From Candidatus Paracaedibacteraceae bacterium (GTDB taxonomy: Bacteria > Pseudomonadota > Alphaproteobacteria > Paracaedibacterales > CAIOTO01): DNA of 64,000 bases. The position numbers and the translations under genes were made by a program. The notes below the pieces were generated by a model. The model searched no databases and was not told the origin of the DNA. It was given only the letters and a program-made list of their open reading frames with translations. Of this stretch, positions 39,868 to 50,982 are shown piece by piece (position 1 is the stretch's first letter; the number at the start of each line of letters is the position of its first letter). The stretch is from contig JAUYTZ010000015.1 of NCBI GenBank assembly GCA_030694965.1, forward strand, positions 35,578-99,577. Direction: 5' to 3'.

Positions 39868-40677
39868 GATATAATTCTTTCAAAAAATTTTATAGTTCTA
39901 GCACGTTTGAAATACATGAAACAAACGTCTACACTTTTTTCTATCGCAATTTGGTGGTCTATGTCAAGATTTTTATGTATCTTTGTGTAAAAAAAGAGTG
40001 AGAATTGCCCCTTGGTGAAATTAATGTTTTGCTTCGGCAAAACGATATATTTTATTTTAGAATTGAGCTGTCCCTTATGACTAACAAGACTAGTAGGTAG
40101 GTGCTATTTAGTAGATAGCCCTAATTATGTTTCTCGTGTGGCCTCTGATTCAAGTGCAAGAGAAACATATACGCTTATGTTCCAAAGTTTAAGTTATTAA
40201 TGTGGCTGTGTCATCTATTGCAATGATTGTGGTGGGTGTGGTATCTAGCCTATTAATGCACGCTTTGTTGGCCTTACGGAGCGTTGCCTGCTGATTATTT
40301 TAAATTTTCAAGTCTCTTAATTAGGTATAGTGGATGTCGCTCTCAGCTCAAAAATTATTAGCCCTAATTTAGCAAGTTAAGGGGGGCATTTCATCAATGG
40401 TTAATGTCATTTTAGTTTGCCTAACTTTTTAGCATTTGATTTGCATTTTAATTTTCCAGGGATTTGTTAAAAGATGCTACTTACTTCATTTGCAAAGCAC
40501 GTTGATGTGGGTTGATATCTTAAAAAGCCATATTAGGAAGAATCGCTAATTGATTATATATTTCTTTGGAGGTGAAATTGAATGGGCAAAAGTTTTAAAA
40601 TCCCTTGACTCGCCTATCCGAATTGAGTAATTTAAATGTAACATGTATTAGTAGTAAATGTTTTTTTGTTCTCTTTT

Positions 40678-40754
40678 GGGCCTTTAGTTCAGTTGGTTAG
40701 AACCCTCCGCTCATAACGGAGATGTCGCAGGTTCGAGTCCTGCAGGGCCCACCA
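40678..40754 (+). tRNA. tRNA with CAU anticodon (Ile2/lysidine-type or Met)
   Basis: GGGCCTT...AGGGCCC acceptor, CTCCG-CTCATAA-CGGAG anticodon arm, GCAGG-TTCGAGT-CCTGC T-arm, encoded CCA. Confidence 0.93.
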
Positions 40755-41213
40755 TCAATCATCATTTTAAAATTTTATTTATCTCACTAATATTAATTTT
40801 TTGATGTAAACAGCGCATTTTAGATTAACATTAAATTGATGCGAACTGCACATCTAAGATCTTATGAATGTTCATAAATATCCCTTTAGCTATACAATAT
40901 TGATGTACTAAGCAGTGTTAATATTTTTTACTACTTAGTGCTTGTGCTTTTCACCATTGCTACCTCCCTGACTTCATTTTTCTCACCTCTGTTTTTCACC
41001 ATTGTCACCCCCCAGCCTTCATTTCCGTCATCCCCGCGCAGTCTCAGCAAGGAGCCAAAGGAAAATAGAGCTAACAGCGATAGAGTCGTATCGTTGTTAA
41101 GGGCCGTAGATCACCGCGCTTAATAGTGAGTCAAGCACGGTAATGAGAGTAAAAAAAATAAAGCTAAAAAAATAAAGCTAAAAAAATAAAAATAAGGCTT
41201 CATGAGCAAATAG

Positions 41214-42773
41214 TTATTTAGATTTTGCATCAATGAAATTCTCATTAAAAAAGTCACGAATATAATTGTCTTTTAATTTTAAAAGCTCTTGTGCTTTCTT
41301 TTGATTGATTAGCGCAAAAGGTAGCATTTTTGCATACGTTTCAGGTGTCAAAGAATTAGCTATTTTAATCACATCATCGATATCACGTGCAATTAAAATA
41401 CCCCTTGTGTCAAAGTAATCCCCAATATTCGGACATCCAATATAAATTGGAATTGTTAAGGTCATAAAACATTCAAGAACTTTTTCTGTAAAATAATTAT
41501 GTTGATTGCAGTTTTCAATCGCAATGCTAAATTGATCTTGGTACACCCATATTTTAGAATCTGTGGGCAAAACACGTTTTTTGTATTCTTCAGAGTATTT
41601 TTCAATATCACGACGTGACACATAAAAAGCTTTAGAAACGTTAATTTCATTTTGGCGGCTCCATAGCACAGAACGCATGTGGTAATTTTCCGATGTGTTT
41701 TTATGAAAATGTGTTTCACTACCAAAGCCAAGACTTAACAAAAAACTAACAGAATATTTTTTATTGAATGCATCTATTTTTTCAGCAAAATCACTTGCTA
41801 TGTAACCTGGTACAATTCGCTCTTTTTTAATACCGATTTCAACTCCAGTAAAAACTAAATCAAATCCGGCTGAGATCCTTTTCATGTAGGCCTTATAATC
41901 ATCTTCATTTCGCCCAAATTGACAATTATTTAGTTCTGCTGAGAATAGAGGTTCATCATGGTAAGATAAAAAATTTACAACGAGTGGATTAATTTTTCCC
42001 TCATCTTGCCAATTTGTATATCCAGCTAAATTATGCGTGATATAAGTATAACCATCATTATCACGCACATAAAACATTGCTAAAGGCTTTGTAAAAACTT
42101 TATTTAATTCTAAATTTACTTCAATGTTAAATTTTTTTTGATCTTTTAAAAAAGGGCTTTTATAAAAAGAAATATTAGGTGCGGCCGAAAAATCAATTAT
42201 CAAGCCCCTTTTAAGCATAATTTTAAAACAAATGGGAATTGTTTTAAAATTATTTTGGTTAAGTAAAATCTTAGTTTTATGATTATTTGTTCTCAAAAAA
42301 GCCTCAGCAGTTATCCACGCACGATAAACTTCCTCATCGTCTTTAACAAAAATGTTAACATTTGTAGCATCTTTCGATAAGACTTGTGCAGGTTGCTTTA
42401 AGTAATCAACGAACGGGTTCCCTTTGCAAGGCCAAAGTCTTTGTTTGTATAAGGTGACATTAAACCAGGCATTTGGATCACGATGGTTGCGCCAATTTTC
42501 ATCTTTATACCCGTGAATTAAAAAATGATCTATTGGTTCAAGTTTCGTCTTTTTAAGATCTTCCTCATATTTTTTTTTATAGAATGCTTCATCGAAATAT
42601 GGTTCTATCAACTTTTTATCTGCTTTGTGTGTTAAACTAAACTTGGCGTACACATATTTTTGACACAACGGAAAAATATTATCCGTATATAAAACCATAA
42701 TATAGCTCTTTAGTCCAAAAACATTTAACACTAGTGATGCAGTTATTATAACCAAGATTAATCTAATTCTCAT
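41214..42773 (-). CDS. GT10-family (alpha-1,3-fucosyltransferase-like) glycosyltransferase with N-terminal FDxxxY/HYLxxG-type repeats
   Basis: NYFTEKVLECFMTLTIPIYIGCPNIGDYF acceptor/donor motif; N-terminal YFDEAFYKKKYEED..PIDHFLIHGYKDENWRNHRDPNAWFNVTLYKQRLWP. Confidence 0.75.
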   Translation of the reverse strand: MRIRLILVIITASLVLNVFGLKSYIMVLYTDNIFPLCQKYVYAKFSLTHKADKKLIEPYFDEAFYKKKYEEDLKKTKLEPIDHFLIHGYKDENWRNHRDPNAWFNVTLYKQRLWPCKGNPFVDYLKQPAQVLSKDATNVNIFVKDDEEVYRAWITAEAFLRTNNHKTKILLNQNNFKTIPICFKIMLKRGLIIDFSAAPNISFYKSPFLKDQKKFNIEVNLELNKVFTKPLAMFYVRDNDGYTYITHNLAGYTNWQDEGKINPLVVNFLSYHDEPLFSAELNNCQFGRNEDDYKAYMKRISAGFDLVFTGVEIGIKKERIVPGYIASDFAEKIDAFNKKYSVSFLLSLGFGSETHFHKNTSENYHMRSVLWSRQNEINVSKAFYVSRRDIEKYSEEYKKRVLPTDSKIWVYQDQFSIAIENCNQHNYFTEKVLECFMTLTIPIYIGCPNIGDYFDTRGILIARDIDDVIKIANSLTPETYAKMLPFALINQKKAQELLKLKDNYIRDFFNENFIDAKSK

Positions 42774-42805
42774 TTAATATATCCTTTTTAGAAATTAAGT
42801 AATTT

Positions 42806-44002
42806 TTAAATTATATTCTTTAATTTAAAAATCATTTGTTCAAACCATGTAGGTTGTTTGTAAGCTTCATTTAAATCATGAATAACTTGCTTAAGATAAG
42901 CATCTACAGCTTTTTTTGTTAGGTATTTCTCAGCAAAATCAAAGCCATTTTGACCTATGTTTTTTGCAATCTTTGGATTTTTTTCTAAGTATTTATATAC
43001 ATCTTCAAGATCGTCCAAGCCTGGTTTAATATCAAAATGAGTTACTTTTGGAGTGAGTAATTTATAAAAATACTGTTTACAATCAGCACGAAGTAACAAA
43101 ACAGATCCTGTAAACAAAATATAAGGAACGCGTGACCATGCAGCTCCGAAACCATCCAAGGATATTAAATATTTATATTTTGCATGCTCTATAAAATCTG
43201 CACTAGATGACTTTTCATCTTTAAGGTTTAATTTGTACCATTCTAAAAAGGCCGGTGTTGATTTAGCGTATTGCAGCATATAACCATCAGATGTGATACC
43301 CGCATCAATGAATTTATTGTTTTTTGATTTCATAAAAAGGAGTAATCTTTTATTTTTAAGAATGCTCTCAGTGTTAAAATCAGTTGCCGAATAGGGGCCT
43401 GTTACAGCTCCTCGAAAAAAAATAATAGGTTTTCTTTCGTTAAATAAAACAATATTTCTATTTAATATATTATCTATATTTATTTTGTAATTTTCATTTA
43501 ATATATAAAAATCTGGTATTAATATAGCATTTTCTGTCCATGGAATATCAGGATGTGTGCACGTTGCAAAAATAGGACATTTAGCATAAATCTGTTTTAA
43601 TTTATTTTTAACTTCATCCGTAAGAAATGAATTTTCATGAATTGGTTCAACAGGCAAACATACGAAACTGAAACCTTCTTTTATGCCGCTGGTTGCATGC
43701 TCATTAAGCCAATAAAGTAAAACCTTTGAATATGAGCGCATACTATTATCTTTATTCAAAATTGCACTCATTTTCCACTTATTACGTGAAAATTTATATA
43801 TATAAAGGTCTAGTTTTTTTTGTTTTTTTATAAAATTAATAGCTTGCTGCACATCGAGTGTTGAGTAACCATTTTTTAAAAATCGTTTTGTGTAATATCT
43901 AGATAAATCAGACAAATTTTTTAATGACTCATTTGATATGCAGATATTGGTTGAACATACCAAAACAGAAAATATTAAAAATTTTATCAATTTTAAAAAC
44001 AT
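42806..44002 (-). CDS. CAP10/GT90-like glycosyltransferase
   Basis: IIFFRGAVTGPYS, KYLISLDGFGAAWSRVPYILFTGSVLL, C-terminal FAEKYL. Confidence 0.78.
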   Translation of the reverse strand: MFLKLIKFLIFSVLVCSTNICISNESLKNLSDLSRYYTKRFLKNGYSTLDVQQAINFIKKQKKLDLYIYKFSRNKWKMSAILNKDNSMRSYSKVLLYWLNEHATSGIKEGFSFVCLPVEPIHENSFLTDEVKNKLKQIYAKCPIFATCTHPDIPWTENAILIPDFYILNENYKINIDNILNRNIVLFNERKPIIFFRGAVTGPYSATDFNTESILKNKRLLLFMKSKNNKFIDAGITSDGYMLQYAKSTPAFLEWYKLNLKDEKSSSADFIEHAKYKYLISLDGFGAAWSRVPYILFTGSVLLLRADCKQYFYKLLTPKVTHFDIKPGLDDLEDVYKYLEKNPKIAKNIGQNGFDFAEKYLTKKAVDAYLKQVIHDLNEAYKQPTWFEQMIFKLKNII

Positions 44003-44319
44003 CAGTAACTCTTTTAGGTGATTTATTCTAACTAATTTTTTATAATAAAAAAATAATTTTTATTGTCAATTCAAAATAAAACATATTTTGTTTTTAAGAC
44101 GATTTAAAAAGCCTGGCTTAATGATTTCTTGCTTAATTATAAGCTTAATTGCTATGTTTTTTAAAAAATAAACATAGCATGAACATAAAGAATACAACTT
44201 ATTACATCAGAACTTTCTTCTCTTGCGTAGTTAGTTATTTAATCTGTTAAACTTTATGAGACAAAAAATGAGCCGCCTCCACGTTTGTTTATGTTGGTAC
44301 AGAGAAGTGGCTTCCGTAA

Positions 44320-45300
44320 TTATTTTAAAATAATCCAATCTTTGCAATATAAGTCTCCCACATCAATTTGGTACGTTCGCGTAAACCACTGATAGGGTGC
44401 TATCACTTTTTTATTTTTATTTTTATTTAAAAAAGCCCCCCACCAGCTATATGTGCTGTTTGCAATAATATTATGCTGACATTTTGACATTAAAAACATA
44501 TCTTCATATGGAAATTTAGGGTCACTATTTACAATATATGTATTTTTAAGCCAATTAAATTCTTTTTTGATGTATTCATAATCATCAGAAAAAATAAAAA
44601 ATGTAATATTATTGCCTAATATGCTCTGCATCAAAGCTATGGATTTTTTGTAGTAGTCCATATTAGGGCCTTGAAACATTGGTGCATTTATATAATCACC
44701 TCTTCTAATATGTATAGAAACTGAATTGGGACTGCTTATGATTTTTTGTTCCCACTCTTTAGCTATATTACTGAGTTCACGTTTAAGAACGAAAATTTTT
44801 TCCCTTAGTTCTTCTTCAAAATTTTCAAAATATAATGGGCTTTGGTAATAACCAATGATATATGTGTTTTTTTTATGTGGATCTAGTTTCAACAGGTCGT
44901 CAGTATAGTAAAAATGGTTTTCAGAATGACCATATGTGGATTTATCTTTTTTAATAAAAATACGTTTAAAACCACTAACTGTTTTTTGTTTAGTAAATAT
45001 CTGGGGAATATTAAAAATATCAAGGCCATACTCGGTCTCATTAGGTATGATAGATACGCCATTTTTGTGTTGCATCTTAGAAAGCGCATATGCTGCTGCA
45101 TAGCTAAACATTTGATTGCCCAGCCTGCCAATTAAAAAAACCGAGATTTTGTCTTCAGCACCAGATTCAAAAGTTATTTCTGTGCTACGAAAGAAATTAA
45201 CAGTTTTATTTATGAAAACAGAAGATATAATTAGTAATAAAATACAAAAAACAGATATTATTTTTTTTTTGTTTGTTTTATTGATAAATTTTAAAATCAT
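44320..45300 (-). CDS. Alpha-1,2-fucosyltransferase-like GT11 glycosyltransferase
   Basis: GRLGNQMFSYAAAYALSK, SIHIRRGDY, FIFSDDYEYIKKEF, NIIANSTYSWWGAFL. Confidence 0.88.
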   Translation of the reverse strand: MILKFINKTNKKKIISVFCILLLIISSVFINKTVNFFRSTEITFESGAEDKISVFLIGRLGNQMFSYAAAYALSKMQHKNGVSIIPNETEYGLDIFNIPQIFTKQKTVSGFKRIFIKKDKSTYGHSENHFYYTDDLLKLDPHKKNTYIIGYYQSPLYFENFEEELREKIFVLKRELSNIAKEWEQKIISSPNSVSIHIRRGDYINAPMFQGPNMDYYKKSIALMQSILGNNITFFIFSDDYEYIKKEFNWLKNTYIVNSDPKFPYEDMFLMSKCQHNIIANSTYSWWGAFLNKNKNKKVIAPYQWFTRTYQIDVGDLYCKDWIILK

Positions 45301-45574
45301 AATAATTTTTTTGAAACCTTGAAAATATAAGTATAAAATAGTAATATATTAATTGATTTTGAGTGCTGCATGCCAATATTTATATAAAAATCATTGTTTT
45401 CTTCAACTTTTTTCATAAATATTACAGAAAATAGATTATCTTCTCTAATGTGTGATAAAAAATATTTGGTGCTCTAACTTTATCAAACAAAGAATGAGAA
45501 AAGTTTTATGTATATTCATATAAATACATAGGCCCGGCTTCGATAGAAAATGAGGCGTAACTACACGATAAATT

Positions 45575-47686
45575 TCATATAATTCTCTTTCTAATTTTAT
45601 TTAAAGTATTGAATAAACCTAATTTCTTAAGCACTAATATTACAAAGGCTTTTAGTACCAAACGCCCGCCCACGCTCCACAACTGAACTGCATTTAAAGA
45701 GTATGCAAAATATGGCAGATTTCGTAGTTCTTTTGGTAACATCAATCCGTATGCATGAGAAACCATTCTGTATTGAAATGCAAGGTTTTTTTGGTCTTTT
45801 TGGCTAATGTGCCCTGTTCCCGTTAAATTATAAATAAACGTTGGTTCTACGGATATTTCTATTTTCATCCCCATAGATAATGCTTTTAGGGGCAAATATT
45901 GATCAGTGTGTGAAAAACCGTAATGATCATACCACATGCCAACTTCTATAAATTTGTCTTTTTTTATAAAAATATTTGTGTTTGATATAAAGTTTGAACC
46001 TGTGATTGACGCAACAAGTGCTTTACCCAATGTTAAGGCAATTTCGTCAACTTTATGTTTTTCTTTATACGCTAAAAAGCAATTAGTCCCAACAATATCA
46101 GCATTTGTCTTTGTTGCGATTTTTACAAAACGACTGACCTCATCAGGAACAGCTAAATCATCGTCGTCCATAAACAAAAGCCAGTCACCCTTTGCGTGTA
46201 ATACAAGGTTATTGCGGGCTGCATTCATGTATTGGTTTTCTTGATAAAATAACTGCCAGCCCCGTTGATGCATATAGGGTTCAACAATTTCTTTTAATTT
46301 TTGTTTGGCTTCTTCGGGGGATCCGTCATCCATAACAAGCACTTCAAAATCTTTATAATCTTGCGCGTCTAAACTTTTAAGAGCATCCATTAATTGATCA
46401 GGACGGTTATGGTGGGGTATGCACACTGAAACAAATGAGGTTTTTATATCGTTGTTTTGGCTTTCTTCTAATTTATTTGTTTTTTGATTTTGAAAAATTG
46501 AAGTTTCAAGGTCATTAAAAAATGTGCTCCATAAGTTTTGCACGTCATCTTTACTTAAACGAGGCCCCACATTGAGGTTGATTTCACCATCTAAAACAGA
46601 AATAAGCTTTAAGGCAAGCGGCAGTGGGTTTAAAGGTGAAGTCATCGCATTATCAAAAGTAGCTTGATTAACATACTCTTCAAAAGCCCCATTTCGCTGG
46701 GCTATAAAATGATTTCCTATCTCAAGAGATGCCATTTGCGTAAAATTTATAGACTTTTTTCGTGAACAAAAAATAGGTAAGCACAAAGGATTTTGAAGAT
46801 AATCCATAATTTCAAAGAAACTCATATCAATGTGCTGCAAGACACTGATACTTTTTTCTTTACAGCTTCTCTTGAAAGTTCTTTGCAAAGAACGGCTTGA
46901 TGAGCTTCTTTCCAAATCACCGCTTAACAACGTTATTTTTAAACTTTTAAATAAGTCCGGACGTTTCTTGAAAGCAATCTCAATCGTTTTTTCAAGAATA
47001 TCAAAACCGTTTACGATATCCAATGGGCCTATGAAAACAAGCTCTTTAATCCCACGCTTTAATTCTTTTTCTTTTTGTGTAAGGTTTGCATGCAAAGGCG
47101 GTAAAATATATTTCCTTTCAGGGTAATTCCACCCCTTGTGTGCCATGCAATCATGTAGTGTTTTAGATAAAGTAATCATCATATTAGATGATTCTATTGA
47201 TCTTTGTTCGATATCTGCTGTTAGATAATTTGAAATGTCAAAAATATTTTCATTATTAAAATCCCATAAATCTTCCGTTGGATTTAATAAGCTTCCAATT
47301 AAAACTGTGTCATGAAATGCATAACCTTGTCGTTTGGCCTCAGTTAAATAAAAACCAGTTCCATTTTTTTCTTCATAAAATATAGCATCATACTTTTTAG
47401 ATCGTAAAAAACGGTAAATTTCAAACGATTTTGAAAGATTTGGCACATCTCTTGAAAAAACAGGTCCAGCCCACGTTGGAAGTGTTTCAAATGTTATGTC
47501 ATCATAATAGAAATTAAGATCCTGAGTACTGCATTTATCTAAAGGCGTTAACGCAAGAATATGAACATCATATCCGCGATCTTTTAAGGATTTCATTAAA
47601 AGAAATGAATAATGCCCTTCTTCATTTTTTGTCTGAATAATGGGAAGTTGATCAACGATCATTAAAGCTTTTAATTTGTTTTTCAT
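45575..47686 (-). CDS. Two-domain glycosyltransferase (GT4-like N-terminus + GT2 C-terminus); start trimmed to MKNKLKALMIVDQLP
   Basis: C-terminal SVCIPHHNRPDQLMDALKSLDAQDYKDFEVLVMDDGS...WLLFMDDDD GT2 motifs; N-terminal GTB-like half. Confidence 0.82.
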   Translation of the reverse strand: MKNKLKALMIVDQLPIIQTKNEEGHYSFLLMKSLKDRGYDVHILALTPLDKCSTQDLNFYYDDITFETLPTWAGPVFSRDVPNLSKSFEIYRFLRSKKYDAIFYEEKNGTGFYLTEAKRQGYAFHDTVLIGSLLNPTEDLWDFNNENIFDISNYLTADIEQRSIESSNMMITLSKTLHDCMAHKGWNYPERKYILPPLHANLTQKEKELKRGIKELVFIGPLDIVNGFDILEKTIEIAFKKRPDLFKSLKITLLSGDLERSSSSRSLQRTFKRSCKEKSISVLQHIDMSFFEIMDYLQNPLCLPIFCSRKKSINFTQMASLEIGNHFIAQRNGAFEEYVNQATFDNAMTSPLNPLPLALKLISVLDGEINLNVGPRLSKDDVQNLWSTFFNDLETSIFQNQKTNKLEESQNNDIKTSFVSVCIPHHNRPDQLMDALKSLDAQDYKDFEVLVMDDGSPEEAKQKLKEIVEPYMHQRGWQLFYQENQYMNAARNNLVLHAKGDWLLFMDDDDLAVPDEVSRFVKIATKTNADIVGTNCFLAYKEKHKVDEIALTLGKALVASITGSNFISNTNIFIKKDKFIEVGMWYDHYGFSHTDQYLPLKALSMGMKIEISVEPTFIYNLTGTGHISQKDQKNLAFQYRMVSHAYGLMLPKELRNLPYFAYSLNAVQLWSVGGRLVLKAFVILVLKKLGLFNTLNKIRKRII

Positions 47687-47723
47687 TTGAAACCTTAAAT
47701 AAAAATATTTCTTTATTAAACTA

Positions 47724-48509
47724 TTAAATATAATACATATTTTTTGCAGCTTCTTTCGGATCCCCAACTTTAGTCCCTTGGCGCTGTTCGACGATCCTAA
47801 TAAACTCACCTGCTTCAATCAATGACTCATGCGTTCCTGTGTCAAGCCAAGCAAATCCTCGTCCCATTTTTACCACACTTAAATCGGATTTTTCTAAGTA
47901 AAGTTGGTTTATTGCCGTAATTTCCAGTTCTCCTCGCGCAGATGGCTTGATTTCTTTTGCAATTTTGCATACATGGTTGTCATAAAAATAAAGCCCTGTG
48001 ATTGCTAAATTTGATTTAGGATCTTTTGGTTTTTCTTCAATGGAAATTACTTTGAAATCTTCATCTATATCAACAACACCATAACGTTCTGGGTCTTTAA
48101 CTGTGTAAGCGAATATTTTTGCACCTTTAACCAATGTTGCTGACTCTTTTAATAAACCTGTTAAACCATGTCCGTAAAAAATATTATCCCCTAAAATTAA
48201 GCAACAGGAATGACCATCAAGAAACTTTTCCCCTATAAGAAATGCATCCGCAATTCCTTTCGGCTGATTTTGTATAGCGTAAGAAATAGAAATTCCCCAT
48301 TGCTTGCCGTCTTGAAGTAGCGCCTTATAAAGATGCTCATCTTCAGGCCTTGTTATAATAAGAATTTCTTTTATACCTGCTAACATTAATGTTGTTAATG
48401 GATAATAAATCATGGGTTTATTGTAAATCGGCAGTAAATGCTTGTTTACAGCAAGCGTAATTGGATGCAAGCGGGTGCCAGTGCCACCAGCAAGGAGTAT
48501 TCCCTTCAT
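47724..48509 (-). CDS. rmlA: Glucose-1-phosphate thymidylyltransferase
   Basis: [38 protein letters not shown]. Confidence 0.97.
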   Translation of the reverse strand: MKGILLAGGTGTRLHPITLAVNKHLLPIYNKPMIYYPLTTLMLAGIKEILIITRPEDEHLYKALLQDGKQWGISISYAIQNQPKGIADAFLIGEKFLDGHSCCLILGDNIFYGHGLTGLLKESATLVKGAKIFAYTVKDPERYGVVDIDEDFKVISIEEKPKDPKSNLAITGLYFYDNHVCKIAKEIKPSARGELEITAINQLYLEKSDLSVVKMGRGFAWLDTGTHESLIEAGEFIRIVEQRQGTKVGDPKEAAKNMYYI

Positions 48510-49369
48510 ATATTTTCTTCTTCTTTATAATGTTTAAAAACTTCTGCAAGTGAATCTTTCCATGATTTAAGCTTAAAAATATCAGCACTTAATCGTGAAT
48601 TTAAAGGACGTTTTGCTTTTGTTAAATAGTGTTCAGTTGTGATTTCTTCTAACATCGTTGAACTTAATATATCATTAGTGCGCATATTTTTTTGTATCTC
48701 ACAAGCAAAACCAAACCAACTTGTTTCGCCTGCGCCTGATATGTGATGTACGCCATAAGGATAAGACGCTGGCTCTTTAATTATTGACAAAACTGCATTT
48801 GCCAAATCATGAGCTGCCGTTGGAGAGCCAATTTGATCTGAAATAACAGTTAATCGTTTGCGTGTCCGTAATAATTTGTACATTGTTTTAAAAAAGTTTT
48901 TCCCATATGGGCTGTACACCCAACTTGTTCGCAATATCCACGCCTTTTCTGTTTCATTCAATAGAAAATCTTCACCGTCAGATTTTGTTTGACCATATAC
49001 AGAAAGCGGATTTTTTTGATCACTTGGAATGTAAGATTCTTTTTTCATACCATCAAATACATAATCAGTTGAAAAGTGTATGACAGGAATGTTAAATTTT
49101 TTTGATGCTTCGCCTATATATTTTAAGAGCAATGCATTAACACGATAAGCATTTTCAAAATCGTCTTCTGCGCCTTCTACATCTGTATATGCACAACAAT
49201 TAATAATAAAATTTGGCCGATGTTTTTCTACTAAGCTTAAAATGTCACTACTATTGATTGAAAAGTCATCCCTACTTAAAAAGATGCTTTCAATTTCAAC
49301 TTCAGACTTTATACAATCTTGCAAAGACTGAGCTACTTGGCCATTCTTGCCTAGAACTATAATTTTCAC
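48506..49369 (-). CDS. rmlD: dTDP-4-dehydrorhamnose reductase
   Basis: [38 protein letters not shown] overlap with rmlA. Confidence 0.95.
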   Translation of the reverse strand: MKIIVLGKNGQVAQSLQDCIKSEVEIESIFLSRDDFSINSSDILSLVEKHRPNFIINCCAYTDVEGAEDDFENAYRVNALLLKYIGEASKKFNIPVIHFSTDYVFDGMKKESYIPSDQKNPLSVYGQTKSDGEDFLLNETEKAWILRTSWVYSPYGKNFFKTMYKLLRTRKRLTVISDQIGSPTAAHDLANAVLSIIKEPASYPYGVHHISGAGETSWFGFACEIQKNMRTNDILSSTMLEEITTEHYLTKAKRPLNSRLSADIFKLKSWKDSLAEVFKHYKEEENI

Positions 49370-50418
49370 TTTTTAGTTTCCACTTGATAACCATCACTTA
49401 ATGCCTTTGAATTACTAAATAGCCATTCTTTATTTTCCAAGTACCAATCTATTGTTTTTGAAATTCCGTCATCAAAAATAATATGGGGATTCCACTTAAG
49501 TTCACTGGTTATTTTTTGGTGATCAACCGCATAGCGGGCGTCATGCCCCGGTCTATCTTTCACAAATTGAATTAAATCTTCGTAATTTCCTGCGTTACGC
49601 GGGCATTTATCATTCATTAACTTGCAAATTAATTTAACAACGTCAATATTGCGTCTTTGAGAATCTCCACCAATATTGTATTTTTCTCCAACTTGACCAC
49701 TTTTTAATACGCTTGTTAGGCCCTTTACGTGATCTTCCACATGTAGCCAATCTCGTATGTTTTCTCCTTTTCCATAGACAGGTATAGACTCATTTTTCAA
49801 ACATTTTAAAATGGTTAATGGGATAAGCTTTTCAGGAAACTGATTGGGACCGTAATTATTCGAACAATTTGTAATAAGAATGGGAAGCCCATAAGTATGG
49901 TAAAATGCATTCACAAAATGATCAGAAGCGGCTTTGCTCGCTGAATAAGGAGAACGGGGATCATAAGGCGTTTCTTCGCTGAATAGTCCTTCTTCTCCAA
50001 GTGTTCCATAGACTTCGTCTGTAGAGACATGATGGAAACGAAATGATTCTTTTTCTAAAGCGTTTAGTTTGCCCCAATAATTTAGTGCTACCGTTAAAAG
50101 CATAACCGTGCCAACAACATTCGTCTGTAGAAAGGGAATAGCAGACTCTATAGAGCGGTCTACATGGCTTTCAGCAGCAAGATGCATTATTGCGGAAGGT
50201 TTAAATTGAGTAAATATGTTTCTTAAAAGATTTTTGTCTTGTATATCACCTTTAATAAAATGATAACGTGAAGAAGACTCATGATGTTTAAGTGCCTGTT
50301 GATTGGCGGCATACGTCAATGCATCTAAATTAACAATTGTCTCTTTTGTCGTGTGCATCAAGTGGTTAATAAGCGCAGATCCAATAAACCCTGATCCACC
50401 AGTAATTAAAATTGTCAT
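49366..50418 (-). CDS. rmlB: dTDP-glucose 4,6-dehydratase
   Basis: ITGGSGFIGSAL, HLAAESHVDRSI, HVSTDEVYG, YSASKAASDH. Confidence 0.97.
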   Translation of the reverse strand: MTILITGGSGFIGSALINHLMHTTKETIVNLDALTYAANQQALKHHESSSRYHFIKGDIQDKNLLRNIFTQFKPSAIMHLAAESHVDRSIESAIPFLQTNVVGTVMLLTVALNYWGKLNALEKESFRFHHVSTDEVYGTLGEEGLFSEETPYDPRSPYSASKAASDHFVNAFYHTYGLPILITNCSNNYGPNQFPEKLIPLTILKCLKNESIPVYGKGENIRDWLHVEDHVKGLTSVLKSGQVGEKYNIGGDSQRRNIDVVKLICKLMNDKCPRNAGNYEDLIQFVKDRPGHDARYAVDHQKITSELKWNPHIIFDDGISKTIDWYLENKEWLFSNSKALSDGYQVETKK

Positions 50419-50426
50419 TTTAGTCC

Positions 50427-50966
50427 CTAAAATTTAACAGTTAAATTTTTAAAGGTTGGTAATTTTGCATCTTTTTCTGATATCACAGGGTCTCCGCTTA
50501 ATGGCCAATTAATTGCAAGTTCAGGGTCATTCCAAATAATGCCGCCATCATCTTCAGGGCAATAATACGCATCAACTTTGTATAATACAGACACATTATC
50601 TTCAAGAGTGCAAAAACCATGCGCAAAACCTTTAGGCACATACAAGCAACTAGGTTCAGATGAATCTAAAAGATATGTGTGTGTGTGTAAATAATTTTGT
50701 GAATTCTGTCTTAAGTCGACAATAACATCAAATATTTTTCCATGTAAAGGTAGCACTAATTTTGCTTGAGCTGTTATACCTTTTTGAAAATGTAAGCCGC
50801 GAATTGTGTTTTTATAAGTTGAGTACGAAAAGTTATCTTGGCAAAATTGGTTTGTAATTCCACACTCGATCATTTTTTTTTTGTTATAGCTTTCAAAAAA
50901 AATGCCCCGGTTATCACCAAATGCTTTTAGTTTTATATGCTGTGGTTGTTCTAATTGCATGGTCAT
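50427..50966 (-). CDS. rmlC: dTDP-4-dehydrorhamnose 3,5-epimerase
   Basis: GIFFESYNKKK, QDNFSYSTYKNTIRGLHFQ, VPKGFAHGFCTLED. Confidence 0.96.
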   Translation of the reverse strand: MTMQLEQPQHIKLKAFGDNRGIFFESYNKKKMIECGITNQFCQDNFSYSTYKNTIRGLHFQKGITAQAKLVLPLHGKIFDVIVDLRQNSQNYLHTHTYLLDSSEPSCLYVPKGFAHGFCTLEDNVSVLYKVDAYYCPEDDGGIIWNDPELAINWPLSGDPVISEKDAKLPTFKNLTVKF

Positions 50967-50982
50967 AAATAGTGTCCAATAA

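Noticed and set aside
40060-40677. Possible decayed membrane-protein gene upstream of the CAU tRNA
   Set aside because: Short hydrophobic stretches can be read in translation, but no family signature could be recognised; not supportable without tblastn.
40937-41130. Fourth copy of the dispersed repeat (gtcaccccccagccttcatttccgtcatccccgcg)
   Set aside because: Superficially similar pyrimidine-rich text, but it lacks the interior gattattg...taggatattagcgcc core, so not assigned to the family.
46830-47126. 98-aa plus ORF inside the two-domain glycosyltransferase
   Set aside because: Antisense shadow ORF without homology.
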